From Lichenicola sp965198655 (GTDB lineage: Bacteria; Pseudomonadota; Alphaproteobacteria; Acetobacterales; Acetobacteraceae), in the NCBI GenBank assembly GCA_965198655.1, contig OZ240668.1:62001-126000 (forward strand): a DNA stretch of 64,000 nucleotides. Reading direction: 5' to 3'. The notes under the pieces were generated by a model. It was given only the letters and a program-made list of their open reading frames with translations. It made no database searches and was not told the origin of the DNA. Each line of letters opens with the position of its first letter. Positions within the stretch are counted from its first letter, which is position 1. Shown piece by piece: positions 36,131 through 44,415 of this stretch. The position numbers and the translations under genes were made by a program.

Positions 36131-36970
36131 TCAGTTCGTGCTCGCGCCGATGAGCCAGCTCCGGTCGACGAGCTGCAACAGCTTCTTTCGTGCTCCGGTC
36201 GCGACCTTGACGGCGGCCGTGGTATGTCCCGCCACGCGGGCCAATCGAGCGGGCTTGGACGCCGGAGCGCCGTTCGCGATGGGCCCGCCGAACATCGCCC
36301 GCAACCGATCCTGATCCTGCTGGCTTTCCCGTTGCAGCCGAAGCATTTCCGGCGTGGGGCCTGGCACCATCGTTCCGCTGGCCTCGACCGGTTTGACCGC
36401 TTCCGCTTCCTTCATCGGATAAAGCGCCATCACGCGCTTCTCGTACTCGGCCCCGATCTCCGACGTTTGCGAGTGATAGGCCGCCGCGGCTTCCGGCCAC
36501 GAGCCGGTCTGGCGGAAGAGCTGGGTCAGGAAGCCGACCGCATAGGCGACGTTGGCGGACGGATCGAACGCCTCGTCGAGCGAGGCGAAAGCCTGCGGGT
36601 GGTACATCAGGTTGATCTGCATGCAGCCGACGTCGATCGACTGGATCCCGGCGGCTTGCAGAACCAGAACGGCGGCCATCGCCTGCGTCTTGGTCGGGTA
36701 GAAGTAGCCATTCCCGTAGACGTTGATCGTCCACGGCCAAGGCGATACCTGATGGGTCTTGGCATCAAGCCTGCCAGCCTCGACCGTCGAGATGGCCCGC
36801 ACGAGTTGAACTGGCATCTTGCTGGGGAGACGGGCTGCATTGATGCTCGCCAGGCACCCGATGTCGGCCGGAGCCGTTCCGACGGGTCGTTCCTTTGCTG
36901 ACACGGTTTGCGGGACCGCCAGCAGAAGAAGCGTTAATATATAAGCATAGCGCGTCTTTTGATCCACCAC
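36131..36970 (-). CDS. Lytic transglycosylase (SLT-type), exported
   Basis: A 279-residue periplasmic muramidase-like protein. The signal peptide is KTRYAYILTLLLLAVPQTVS, then AKE. The SLT domain holds a catalytic-glutamate candidate in RAISTVEAGRL (about residue 64), the GCMQINLMYH motif and AAYHSQTSEIG. Cysteines in IGCLAS and VGCMQI may form a disulfide. The C-terminal 90 residues are basic and probably extended. The gene stands alone, convergent with the iron permease gene. It resembles VirB1-like enzymes but there is no secretion system around it. Confidence 0.87.
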   Translation of the reverse strand: MVDQKTRYAYILTLLLLAVPQTVSAKERPVGTAPADIGCLASINAARLPSKMPVQLVRAISTVEAGRLDAKTHQVSPWPWTINVYGNGYFYPTKTQAMAAVLVLQAAGIQSIDVGCMQINLMYHPQAFASLDEAFDPSANVAYAVGFLTQLFRQTGSWPEAAAAYHSQTSEIGAEYEKRVMALYPMKEAEAVKPVEASGTMVPGPTPEMLRLQRESQQDQDRLRAMFGGPIANGAPASKPARLARVAGHTTAAVKVATGARKKLLQLVDRSWLIGASTN

Positions 36971-37250
36971 TCGGCTTTTTATCTGCTTCCAAAACCACAG
37001 CCAAGAACAATTTCACGGTTGGCGAGCAAGCACGGCTCACGACTCCAAGAACAACCCGTTCCGGCTTGATCTGGCAGAGGCCGCGTCAACCGGTGCCTGG
37101 AAAGGCCCGCGATGATGAGGGCCGCCCGTCGCGCACGACGTGGCGACGCTCCGACCGTTCTGCGGGGTAGCCTCCATCCGCCCCTTCTTGATCCCGAGGC
37201 GAACCTTTTTTAGGTTGTCGCCTGCGTCGGCTCGATCGCCAGGGGATGGT
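36971..37250. other. Gap without a supported gene
   Basis: The 280-base divergent gap between the transglycosylase and the first glycosyltransferase contains a TTTTTT run at 37205-37210 and AT-rich sequence near 36930-37000 that may hold promoters. No coding frame here looks like a protein I recognise. Confidence 0.4.
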
Positions 37251-38588
37251 TTGTTCATACTGCACTTGGCTTTGGGCGGATGCCTGAAAGCGCCGCCCAT
37301 CAGCTTTGGCCTGACCGCTGATACCGGAGGCCACGTCGCCTATGTGCTGGATGCCGCCGTCGCCCAGGCGCGGCTGTCGTCGGCGACAAAGGTTTCGGTC
37401 GTTACGCGGCTGTTCGACGATTGGCAACTGGGCCCTGAGCACGCGTTGCCGGTCGAGCCGCTCGACGGCAGGGCCAGCATAGACCGCATCGCCACCGATA
37501 ACCGCGCCTACCTGGAGAAGGAAGCGCTGGCGGCCGACCTGCCCGCCTTCACCGACGCGCTCTGCGTCCACCTGGCGGCGCTGCCGCGACTGCCCGACGT
37601 GATCCACGCCCATTTCGCCGATGCCGCCGCCGTGGCCCTGGCCGCGCGCCGCCGCCTCGGCATTCCCTTCGTCTACACGCCGCATGCGCTTGCCCTCGAC
37701 AAGCGGGCCCAGCAGCTCGATGGCCACGCCCTGGATGGCCGCATCGCCGCCGAACGGGAGGCGATCGAGACGGCCGACGCCATCATCGTGTCGACGCGCG
37801 ACGAGGCCGACCGGCAGCTCCAGGCCTATGGCGTCGTGGGATCGACGGCCCGCATCCGCTGCCTGCCCCCCGGTGTGCCGCGCTGCGCGACCGCCATTCT
37901 GCCGATGCCTCCGCTCGTCAGGTTGGCCGACTGGCTGCACGACCCGGACAAGCCCATCGTGCTGGCGATCGCTCGGCCAGTGCGCAAGAAGAACCTGGCG
38001 GCGCTGGTGCGCGCCTATGCCGCGACGCCGACCCTGGCCGACCGGGCGAACCTCGTCGTCCTCGCCGGCCAGCCTGGAAGCGGCCGCTCCTCCGCCGAGG
38101 AGATGGAGGTGGTCGCGGAGCTGGTGCGGCTGTGCGGCGACCAGGACCTGCAAGGCCGCGTGGCGCTTCCGCCTCGGCACAACTCGGCCGACGTGGCCGC
38201 CCTCTACCGGCGCGCCGCGCGCGGCGGCGTGTTCGTGAACCCCGCGCTGCACGAACCCTTCGGCCTGACGCTGATCGAGGCCGCCGCCGCCGGCGTGCCG
38301 GTGGTCGCGACCCGGAACGGCGGCCCTGTGGAGATCACCGGCACCATCGGGCACGCGTTGCTGGTCGATCCGCGCGACGAGGCCGCGATCGGCGCCGCCT
38401 GCGTCGCCGTCATCTCCGACGCAGGCCTGCACCGCCGCCTGTCCCGGGCAGCCCTGGACAACGTGCGGCGCTACGACTGGTCCGGCTATGCCAGGCAATC
38501 GGTGTCGCTCTATGCCGCACTGCGCGGCAGCACCCTCCGACCATCGGATCCGGGACTGGCGCCGCCCGGCCACCGGACCGCGGCATGA
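37251..38588 (+). CDS. Family 4 glycosyltransferase, sucrose-phosphate-synthase-like
   Basis: A 445-residue GT-B enzyme. I start at TTG 37251 (AGGGGA close upstream), because this gives MFILHLALGGCLKAPPISFG. The following LTADTGGHVAYVL and the acceptor-domain segments resemble sucrose-phosphate synthase-type glycosyltransferases. ARPVRKKNLAALVRAYA marks the donor domain, and HEPFGLTLIEAAAAGVPVVA is the E-x7-E motif of GT4 (residues around 345-365). It opens a run of four overlapping glycosyltransferase genes. No sucrose-phosphatase gene is next to it, so the product need not be sucrose. Confidence 0.85.
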   Translation: MFILHLALGGCLKAPPISFGLTADTGGHVAYVLDAAVAQARLSSATKVSVVTRLFDDWQLGPEHALPVEPLDGRASIDRIATDNRAYLEKEALAADLPAFTDALCVHLAALPRLPDVIHAHFADAAAVALAARRRLGIPFVYTPHALALDKRAQQLDGHALDGRIAAEREAIETADAIIVSTRDEADRQLQAYGVVGSTARIRCLPPGVPRCATAILPMPPLVRLADWLHDPDKPIVLAIARPVRKKNLAALVRAYAATPTLADRANLVVLAGQPGSGRSSAEEMEVVAELVRLCGDQDLQGRVALPPRHNSADVAALYRRAARGGVFVNPALHEPFGLTLIEAAAAGVPVVATRNGGPVEITGTIGHALLVDPRDEAAIGAACVAVISDAGLHRRLSRAALDNVRRYDWSGYARQSVSLYAALRGSTLRPSDPGLAPPGHRTAA

Positions 38589-39736
38589 CGCAGCCGTTCG
38601 GCTACTTCGTCCACCACCAGGGCCGTGGTCACGCCGAACGCTGTGCCGCGATCGCGCACGCATTGCCGGCCACCCGCCCGCTGGTCGTGTTCTGTGCCCG
38701 CAACGACATTTTCCCGCCGCTTCCCTCCCGGGTGGAGATCGTCGTGATCCCGTCGCTGTTCGAGCCGCGCGGCGACGAGGCGACGGGCATGGATCACCTG
38801 CCCACCCCGGCGACGCTGCATTGCGCGCCGCTGGGATGGCCGTCGATCCGCCGGGCGATGGCGACGGTCGTCGAATGGTTCGACCGGGCGAACCCGGCGC
38901 TGATGATCTGCGACGTGTCGGCCGAGATCGCGCAACTCGCCCGGATCTGCAGCGTGCCGCAGGTGACGGTGCTCCAGCACGGCGATCGCGGCGATGCCGG
39001 CCACCAGGCCGCGTATGACGGCGCGGTAGGATTGCTGGCCCCGTTCCATGCGGCACTCGCGCAGCCGGAATGGGACCCGGCGATGCGGGCGCGCACCTGC
39101 TTCGCGGGCGGTCTGGGAGCTGGCCTGGGGGCTGACACCCGGCTGGTCGAGCGGGACGCGGCGCGCCGTCGGATCGGCGTCGCTGCCGACCAGGAGATGA
39201 TCCTGGTGATGGCCGGCGGCGGCGGGAGCGGCTTCGGCCAGGCGGCGCTCGGCGTCGGCGCCCGCTCCCGTCCGGGCGCGCGCTGGATCACCATCGGGCC
39301 GGTCGAGCGGGACTGGCACGCGACCGAGCCTGCCAACGTCGAGCATCGCGGCTGGGTGAAGGATGCCGTGTCGCACGTCGCCGCGGCCGACCTCGTGATC
39401 GCGTCCACCGGCAACACCACCTGCCAGCAGATCCTGGCCGCGGCCCGGCCCTGGCTCGCCATACCCGAATGGCGCTACTTCGACGAGCAGCATCGCAAGG
39501 CCGAGGCGCTGGCCGCCGCCGGCGTGGCCTGCGTCCGGCCGCATCTGCCATCCTCGGCGGAGGCGTGGCGGGAGGCGCTTGCCGAAACGCTGGCCGGCCA
39601 CCGGCCCGACGCGCAGCGCGCGATGATCGAGGACGCGGCGGCGGAAAAAGCCGCCGTCTGGCTCGAGCGCCTGGCCGCCGGCCTCTGGTCGAAGCCGGCC
39701 GCCGCCGCCTCGCCTGCCTTGCCCATGGGAGCCTGA
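38585..39736 (+). CDS. Glycosyltransferase with GT28-like C-terminal domain
   Basis: A 383-residue GT-B-type protein. The N-terminus FGYFVHHQGRGHAERCAAIA matches the G-x-G-H lead-in of MurG/UGT-like enzymes. The C-terminal domain shows ILVMAGGGGSGFG, HRGWVKDAVSHVAAADLVIA and STGNTTCQQILAAARPWLA, the donor-binding part. It overlaps the previous gene by four bases (ATGA) and ends six bases before the next, so it belongs to the same transcript. Sugar donor and acceptor are unknown. Confidence 0.8.
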   Translation: MTQPFGYFVHHQGRGHAERCAAIAHALPATRPLVVFCARNDIFPPLPSRVEIVVIPSLFEPRGDEATGMDHLPTPATLHCAPLGWPSIRRAMATVVEWFDRANPALMICDVSAEIAQLARICSVPQVTVLQHGDRGDAGHQAAYDGAVGLLAPFHAALAQPEWDPAMRARTCFAGGLGAGLGADTRLVERDAARRRIGVAADQEMILVMAGGGGSGFGQAALGVGARSRPGARWITIGPVERDWHATEPANVEHRGWVKDAVSHVAAADLVIASTGNTTCQQILAAARPWLAIPEWRYFDEQHRKAEALAAAGVACVRPHLPSSAEAWREALAETLAGHRPDAQRAMIEDAAAEKAAVWLERLAAGLWSKPAAAASPALPMGA

Positions 39737-39742
39737 CCAAGA

Positions 39743-40666
39743 ATGTTCAGCGTGTCGGTCGCGACGTTGGCCAGGGGACGGCCGGAGCATCTGCGCAACG
39801 TCGTGCTGGGGCTGGACCGCCAGGCCCAGGCGCCGGTCGAGCTGATCGTCGCGGTGATGCAGGACCGGGTCTACGACCTTCCGGCGGCCCGCTTTCCCAT
39901 CCGCCAGATCATGGTCGCCGATGATCCCCTGCCGCTGGCGGCGGCGCGGAACGCGGCCGCGCGCGCCGCGACCGGCGAGGCGCTGGTGTTCCTCGACATG
40001 GACTGCATCCCGATGCCCGCCCTGGTCGGCGACTACGCGCACCGGCTCGCCGAGCTGGACGGGCTGCTGATGGGCGAGGTGCTCTACCTGCCCGGCGGCG
40101 CCGCCAGGGATGGATGGCGCGGCGAGGAGTTCGCCGACGTCGCCGTGAGGCATTCCGACCGGCGCGGGCCGCCATCCGTGGGCATCGAGCGCTGCACCGA
40201 TTACCGCTGCTTCTGGTCGCTCAACTTCGCGATGCGACGGGACACGTTCCTGGCGGCGGGCGGATTCGACGAGCGCTATCGCGGCTATGGCGGCGAGGAC
40301 ACCGATTTCGGCAAGACGCTCGACCGGGCGGGCATCCCGATCGCCTGGATGAAGGGCGGCCTCGCCTACCACCAGTATCACCGGCACCACATGCCGCCGG
40401 TGCACCACCTCGACAGCGTGGTACGCAACGCCCAGTTGTTCGAGGCGAAGTGGGGCTACCGCACCATGGGGCACTGGCTGCACGCCTTCCGCCTGATGGG
40501 GCTGATCGACGACACGCCGGGCGCGCCGATCCGGATCCTGCGTCGTCCCGACGCGGAGGATCTGGCCCTGACCGGGCAGCAGGCCCACCAGCCCTATGCC
40601 AACACCACCAGCGTGATCCGCATCCTCGAGGACCGTGCGATGCGGGTGGCGACGGCCGCCGCGTGA
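39743..40666 (+). CDS. Family 2 glycosyltransferase, galactosyltransferase-like
   Basis: A 307-residue GT-A enzyme. It opens MFSVSVATLARGRPEHLRNV and has the metal-binding D-x-D as FLDMDCIPMP (residues about 87-96). The acceptor-side motif is RYRGYGGEDTDFGKTL, typical of the galactosyltransferase C-terminal domain (WGGEDxD). HxxHxxxH-rich KGGLAYHQYHRHHMPPVHHL follows. It is third in the run and overlaps the next gene (GTGA). Confidence 0.87.
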   Translation: MFSVSVATLARGRPEHLRNVVLGLDRQAQAPVELIVAVMQDRVYDLPAARFPIRQIMVADDPLPLAAARNAAARAATGEALVFLDMDCIPMPALVGDYAHRLAELDGLLMGEVLYLPGGAARDGWRGEEFADVAVRHSDRRGPPSVGIERCTDYRCFWSLNFAMRRDTFLAAGGFDERYRGYGGEDTDFGKTLDRAGIPIAWMKGGLAYHQYHRHHMPPVHHLDSVVRNAQLFEAKWGYRTMGHWLHAFRLMGLIDDTPGAPIRILRRPDAEDLALTGQQAHQPYANTTSVIRILEDRAMRVATAAA

Positions 40667-41733
40667 GGATCGCGTTGCTGGCGCATGCGCGCCAACCGAT
40701 CGCCGAACCCTTCATGGGCGGCATGGAGGCGCATAGCTGGCACCTCGCCGCCGGGCTCGCGGGGCGTGGCCACGAGGTGGTGCTGTTCGCGTCGGGCGAC
40801 AGCGACCCTCGGTTCCGGCTCGACCCGGTGCTGGACGAGCACTACGAGCGTACCTTCCCCTGGGCGGAGCATCGCAACAGCGCGCCACTGATCGCGCATG
40901 TCGATGCCGGCTACGCCGGCGCCTGCGACCGCATCGCCGCCGGAGGGTTCGACGTGGTGCACAACAACAGCCTGCACCGCTTCCCGTTGCAGCGCGCACG
41001 GGCGGGCGTGATGCCCATGGTCACCTCGCTGCACGTCCCGCCGTTCGACGCGTTGCACTGGTTCGTGAAGGATGCCAACTGCTCCAGCCACCGCCTGACC
41101 GTCACCTCGGCCGGGCAGTTGCACGCCTGGTGGCCGGACGTCGTGCCGGCGGAAGCGTCGGTCCTGCATAACGGCATCGATCCGGCCGCCTGGCCGTTCC
41201 GGCCGCTGGGCGACGGCAGCGCCGTCTGGTGCGGCCGGATTACCGCGAACAAGGGCACCCACCTGGCGGTGGAGGCGGCGCGGCGGATCGGCATCCCGCT
41301 GACCGTGTTCGGGATGATCGAGGATCCAGCCTACTGGGACGCCCTGGTCAGGCCAGCACTCGGCGACCAGATCCGCTACGGCGGACACCTTCGTGCCGCA
41401 GCCCTCGCCAACGAGATCGGACGGGCGTCGGTGTTCCTGTTCACGCCCTGCTGGGACGAGCCGTTCGGCCTCGTGGCGATCGAGGCGATGGCGTGTGGTC
41501 TGCCGGTCGCCAGCGTCGACCGGGGCGCTGCCCGCGAGGTGATCGCCGAGGCGGGCGTGTTCGCGCCGCCGGACGACCCGCAAGCCCTTGCCGCGGCGAT
41601 CCCCGGCGCCCTGGCCATCGACCGTGACGTGCCGCATCGGCGCGTGATCGAGCTGTTCACGCGGGACACCTGGCTCGACAACTGCGAGCATCTTTATGAT
41701 GCCGTACGATCCGGTTTCGCCGCAGGCGCGTGA
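40663..41733 (+). CDS. Family 4 glycosyltransferase
   Basis: A 356-residue GT-B enzyme starting at GTG 40663, overlapping the previous stop by three bases. The N-terminal domain has GGMEAHSWHLAAGLAGRGHEV, the standard acceptor lead-in. The donor domain has WCGRITANKGTHLAVEAARR, and DEPFGLVAIEAMACGLPVAS is the E-x7-E motif. It closes the four-gene set, which could build a sugar chain on a lipid or surface acceptor. No polymerase, flippase or priming enzyme is near, so the set looks like a glycolipid or small-glycan pathway. Confidence 0.88.
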   Translation: MRIALLAHARQPIAEPFMGGMEAHSWHLAAGLAGRGHEVVLFASGDSDPRFRLDPVLDEHYERTFPWAEHRNSAPLIAHVDAGYAGACDRIAAGGFDVVHNNSLHRFPLQRARAGVMPMVTSLHVPPFDALHWFVKDANCSSHRLTVTSAGQLHAWWPDVVPAEASVLHNGIDPAAWPFRPLGDGSAVWCGRITANKGTHLAVEAARRIGIPLTVFGMIEDPAYWDALVRPALGDQIRYGGHLRAAALANEIGRASVFLFTPCWDEPFGLVAIEAMACGLPVASVDRGAAREVIAEAGVFAPPDDPQALAAAIPGALAIDRDVPHRRVIELFTRDTWLDNCEHLYDAVRSGFAAGA

Positions 41734-41788
41734 TCCACGGTATCGGTCCGGTGACGGCCGGGCGCCAGGCTGCCGGCAGTGACGCGTG

Positions 41789-41965
41789 GTGCCGTCGGTC
41801 GCCGAGCTCGAGACCTGGATGCGTGCCAAGCGCGGCAAGCCGTCGCGCCACGCCCAGGCGGCAAACCCAAAGGAGATTGACGAACTCCCCCTCAAGGTCG
41901 CCCTCGGCCGCGTCGCCGATCGCCGGAATGCGGCCCGCACCAGAATCGGCAAGAACACCACCTGA
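41789..41965 (+). pseudogene. Possible IS66-type transposase fragment
   Basis: Fifty-eight codons containing AELETWMRAKRGKPSRHAQA and, later, KVALGRVADRRNAARTR. The first block resembles the LEAWMRxxRxxLSRHA stretch and the second the VALGRK stretch of IS66 transposases, but the 60-80 residues that should lie between are missing. It therefore looks like a deleted C-terminal remnant. Weak evidence. The rest of the gap to 42134 holds no gene. Confidence 0.3.
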
Positions 41966-42134
41966 TCCCGCCATGGCCGGGCGTCGAACCTCGGAGCCCG
42001 TTGCGCCCGCTGCCGCGGCGGTCCGCGGCAGCGGGCTGTCCGCAGTTCCTCGCCGGCGGCCAGATGCCGGTATTTTGGGCATTACCGATCGAAAGGGATC
42101 GTGAGATCGGATAAGGATGCTCATCGAGACATCA

Positions 42135-42183
42135 CGCCAGGGCATGATCCGTAAGCCCCTTGCCATCGGATCATGCCCTGGCG
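42135..42183. promoter_or_regulatory. Perfect 17-bp inverted repeat ahead of the MocR-type gene
   Basis: CGCCAGGGCATGATCCG (42135-42151) is exactly complementary to CGGATCATGCCCTGGCG (42167-42183), with a 15-base loop. It ends 22 bases before the chosen regulator start at 42206. It could be an operator for auto-regulation, a leader hairpin or a stray terminator; no T-run follows. Confidence 0.5.
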
Positions 42184-42205
42184 TCTTCAGGTCGGGGGGC
42201 GGCTC

Positions 42206-43612
42206 ATGGTCGAGCGGGAGGATACCAGCCTGTGGTTCCCCGACCTCAACGGCCGCAACGGCCCGCTCTACCGTGAACTGGCCGATGCGGTCGCCGCCGC
42301 GGTCCGCGACGGGGTGCTGCGTGCCGGCGACAAGCTGCCGCCGCACCGGGTGATGGCGGCCCGGCTCGGTGTCGACCTGACGACCGTCACCCGCGGCTAT
42401 GCCGAGGCGCAGCGGCTCGGCCTGCTGCAGGCGACCGTGGGGCGCGGCACCTTCGTCCGCGCCGAGGCGCCGCTGGTGCGGCAGCGCGGACGGACGCAGG
42501 CGCTGATCGACATGTCGATGAACCTGCCGCCGCTGCCCGCCGATCCGTCGCTGCACGCCATGATCCAGCAGGGCCTCGCGCGGCTGCTGCGCGAGCAGGA
42601 CCTGTCGACCCTGATGACCTATCACTGGGATACCGGCTCCTCGCAGGAGCGGCGCGCCGGCATCGCCTGGCTGCAGCCGGTGCTGGGTCGGATCGAGGCG
42701 CCGCGGGTGCTGGTGGCACCCGGCGCGCAGAGCGCCATGCTGGCCGTCGTCACCAGCCTGGTCCGGCCGGGCGAGCTGATGCTGACCGAGCAGCTCACCT
42801 ATCCCGGCATCCGCGCGATGGCGGCCCAGCTTGGCATCACCCTGGCCGGCGTCGCCACCGACGGCGAGGGCTTCCTGCCCGAGGAACTCGATCGCGCCTG
42901 TCACGATTTGAAACCGCGCCTGATCTACTGCACGCCCACGATCCAGAACCCGACCACCGCGACCATGTCGATGGCGCGGCGCCGGGCAGTGGTGGAGGTG
43001 GCGCGCACGCACGGCGTGCCGATCCTGGAGGACGACGCCTACGGCCTGTTCCCGGCGCAGAAGCTGCCGGCGCTGGCCAGCCTGGCGCCCGAGCTCGTGT
43101 TCTACGTTGCCACGACCGCCAAGACGCTGTCGCCGGGCCTGCGCATCGCCTACCTGATCGCGCCGGTGTCGGCGCAGGCCGACCGGCTGACGGCCGCGTT
43201 GCGCGGCACCGCGCAGATGAGCTCCGGCCTGCTCACCGGCCTGGTCACCTCCTGGATCCTGGGTGGCGAGGCGCAGGCGATGCTGAACGCGATCCGCAGC
43301 GAGGCTCGTGCCCGACAAAGCCTTGCCGCCTCCATCCTGAAAGGCGACCACATCGTCACCCATCCGGACGGATTGCATCTCTGGATGGGAATCCCGCCCG
43401 ACTGGCAACCGATCGAGTTCGTCGCCTACGCGCGCCGACAGGGTTTGGCGCTGGTGACGGACGACGTGTTCCGCGTCGAGGGCAAAAGCCCGCGGTCGGT
43501 GCGGATCGCCCTGGGTGCCGCGGCGACCCGGAGCGATCTTCAGCAGAGCCTGGAGGGGTTGCAGGCCCTCTACGGCCGGCCGGTGCCGGACGCCTATGCC
43601 GAGGTCGTTTGA
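42206..43612 (+). CDS. MocR-type regulator (GntR HTH fused to aminotransferase fold)
   Basis: A 468-residue PLP-dependent regulator. The winged helix is at residues 15-80 (LYRELADAVAAAVRDGVLRA, KLPPHRVMAARLGVDLTTVT, GRGTFV). The fold-type I aminotransferase part has YCTPTIQNPTTATM, ILEDDAYGLF and ATTAKTLSPGLRIAYLIAP, whose lysine in TTAKTLSPGLR is the PLP-binding candidate. MocR proteins usually control genes for vitamin B6, GABA, taurine or amine metabolism. It lies 316 bases upstream of the nitrilase cluster on the same strand, so it is the obvious candidate regulator. ATG 42173 would add 11 residues but would lie within the inverted repeat. Confidence 0.9.
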   Translation: MVEREDTSLWFPDLNGRNGPLYRELADAVAAAVRDGVLRAGDKLPPHRVMAARLGVDLTTVTRGYAEAQRLGLLQATVGRGTFVRAEAPLVRQRGRTQALIDMSMNLPPLPADPSLHAMIQQGLARLLREQDLSTLMTYHWDTGSSQERRAGIAWLQPVLGRIEAPRVLVAPGAQSAMLAVVTSLVRPGELMLTEQLTYPGIRAMAAQLGITLAGVATDGEGFLPEELDRACHDLKPRLIYCTPTIQNPTTATMSMARRRAVVEVARTHGVPILEDDAYGLFPAQKLPALASLAPELVFYVATTAKTLSPGLRIAYLIAPVSAQADRLTAALRGTAQMSSGLLTGLVTSWILGGEAQAMLNAIRSEARARQSLAASILKGDHIVTHPDGLHLWMGIPPDWQPIEFVAYARRQGLALVTDDVFRVEGKSPRSVRIALGAAATRSDLQQSLEGLQALYGRPVPDAYAEVV

Positions 43613-43748
43613 TCACGGCTTCGTGTTCGAAGTGATCCCGGCACGTCAGCCGGATCCGCGCTGAAAAAGAAGTCATTTGCCCATGGACGGCCTGTCGTTC
43701 TGCCACTGATTGAGGCATCGCGAGGAAGGCGTGCCTCCTGCAAAAGGA

Positions 43749-43829
43749 CATTGTCAGGACTCCCTTCGACATTGTCCGGATATGTTCGGCGGTTTGCGCC
43801 CGGCCGCCGCCGGCATTGTCCGCATTGTC
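43749..43829 (+). promoter_or_regulatory. Four direct copies of CATTGTC upstream of the nitrilase cluster
   Basis: CATTGTC occurs at 43749, 43770, 43814 and 43823, that is 21, 44 and 9 bases apart. The first two are flanked as ACATTGTCAGG and ACATTGTCCGG, the last two as GCATTGTCCGC and GCATTGTCTGC. They end 100 bases before the first gene of the cluster. Direct repeats about two helical turns apart are the kind of site MocR proteins are known to bind. This is a proposal; no protein-DNA evidence is present. Confidence 0.45.
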
Positions 43830-43928
43830 TGCGGCGACCGAAGCCTGCTTAGCTTGTGCGGTCACAACAAAGCCTGCTCCAGTCAACGTTTTTGTCGACC
43901 GGCACGGGCTGGACAGGGGATCCCGCGC

Positions 43929-44411
43929 ATGCCGTCTGTCGACAGACCCAAGCACAAGGCTGGAGACTACCTCGTCGACTACGAGGAGAAGGTCTTCGAG
44001 GACGTCAAGGCCGAGCCCGGACAGAAGGCGCTCGTCACCTTCCACACCGTCGCGTTCGAGGGCTCGATCGGCCTCGTCAACCTGCTCCAGGCGACCCGCC
44101 TGCAGCGCAAGGGCTTCGAGACCTCGGTGCTGCTGTACGGGCCGGGCGTGACGCTTGGCGTCATGCGCGGGTTCCCGCGCCTTGGCGACGACGCCTTTCC
44201 CGGGCACCAGAACTTCAACAACCAGCTCAAGAAGTTCATGGAGGAGGGCGGCAAGGTGTATGCCTGCCGGTTCTCGCTGCAGGCGCTGTACGGCCATGGC
44301 GAGGCGTCGCTGATGGAGGGCATCCGCCCGATCAGCCCGCTCGACGTGCTCGATTGCATGCTGCTGCACAAGCGCGACAACGCCTTCGTCGTCGACAGCT
44401 GGACGGTGTGA
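43929..44411 (+). CDS. MSMEG_0572/Sll0783 family nitrogen-starvation-response protein
   Basis: First gene of the Nit1-type cluster. The 160-residue protein lacks a signal or membrane segment. TFHTVAFEGSIGLVNLLQAT, RKGFETSVLLYGPGVTLGVM and FNNQLKKFMEEGGKVYACRF give a DsrE/DsrF-like alpha/beta look, with one cysteine (ACRF) placed as in sulfur-relay proteins, followed by CMLLHKRDNAFVVDSW. The family is known from genome neighbourhoods and from induction during nitrogen starvation in cyanobacteria; no reaction has been shown. AGGGG is 9 bases before ATG 43929, and the nitrilase gene starts 4 bases after its stop. Confidence 0.88.
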   Translation: MPSVDRPKHKAGDYLVDYEEKVFEDVKAEPGQKALVTFHTVAFEGSIGLVNLLQATRLQRKGFETSVLLYGPGVTLGVMRGFPRLGDDAFPGHQNFNNQLKKFMEEGGKVYACRFSLQALYGHGEASLMEGIRPISPLDVLDCMLLHKRDNAFVVDSWTV

Positions 44412-44415
44412 CGAC

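Noticed and set aside
43613..43928. Sigma-54 promoter for the nit operon, expected for nitrogen control
   Set aside because: No TGGCAC-N5-TTGC pattern was found in this stretch; the repeat array is the only clear signal.
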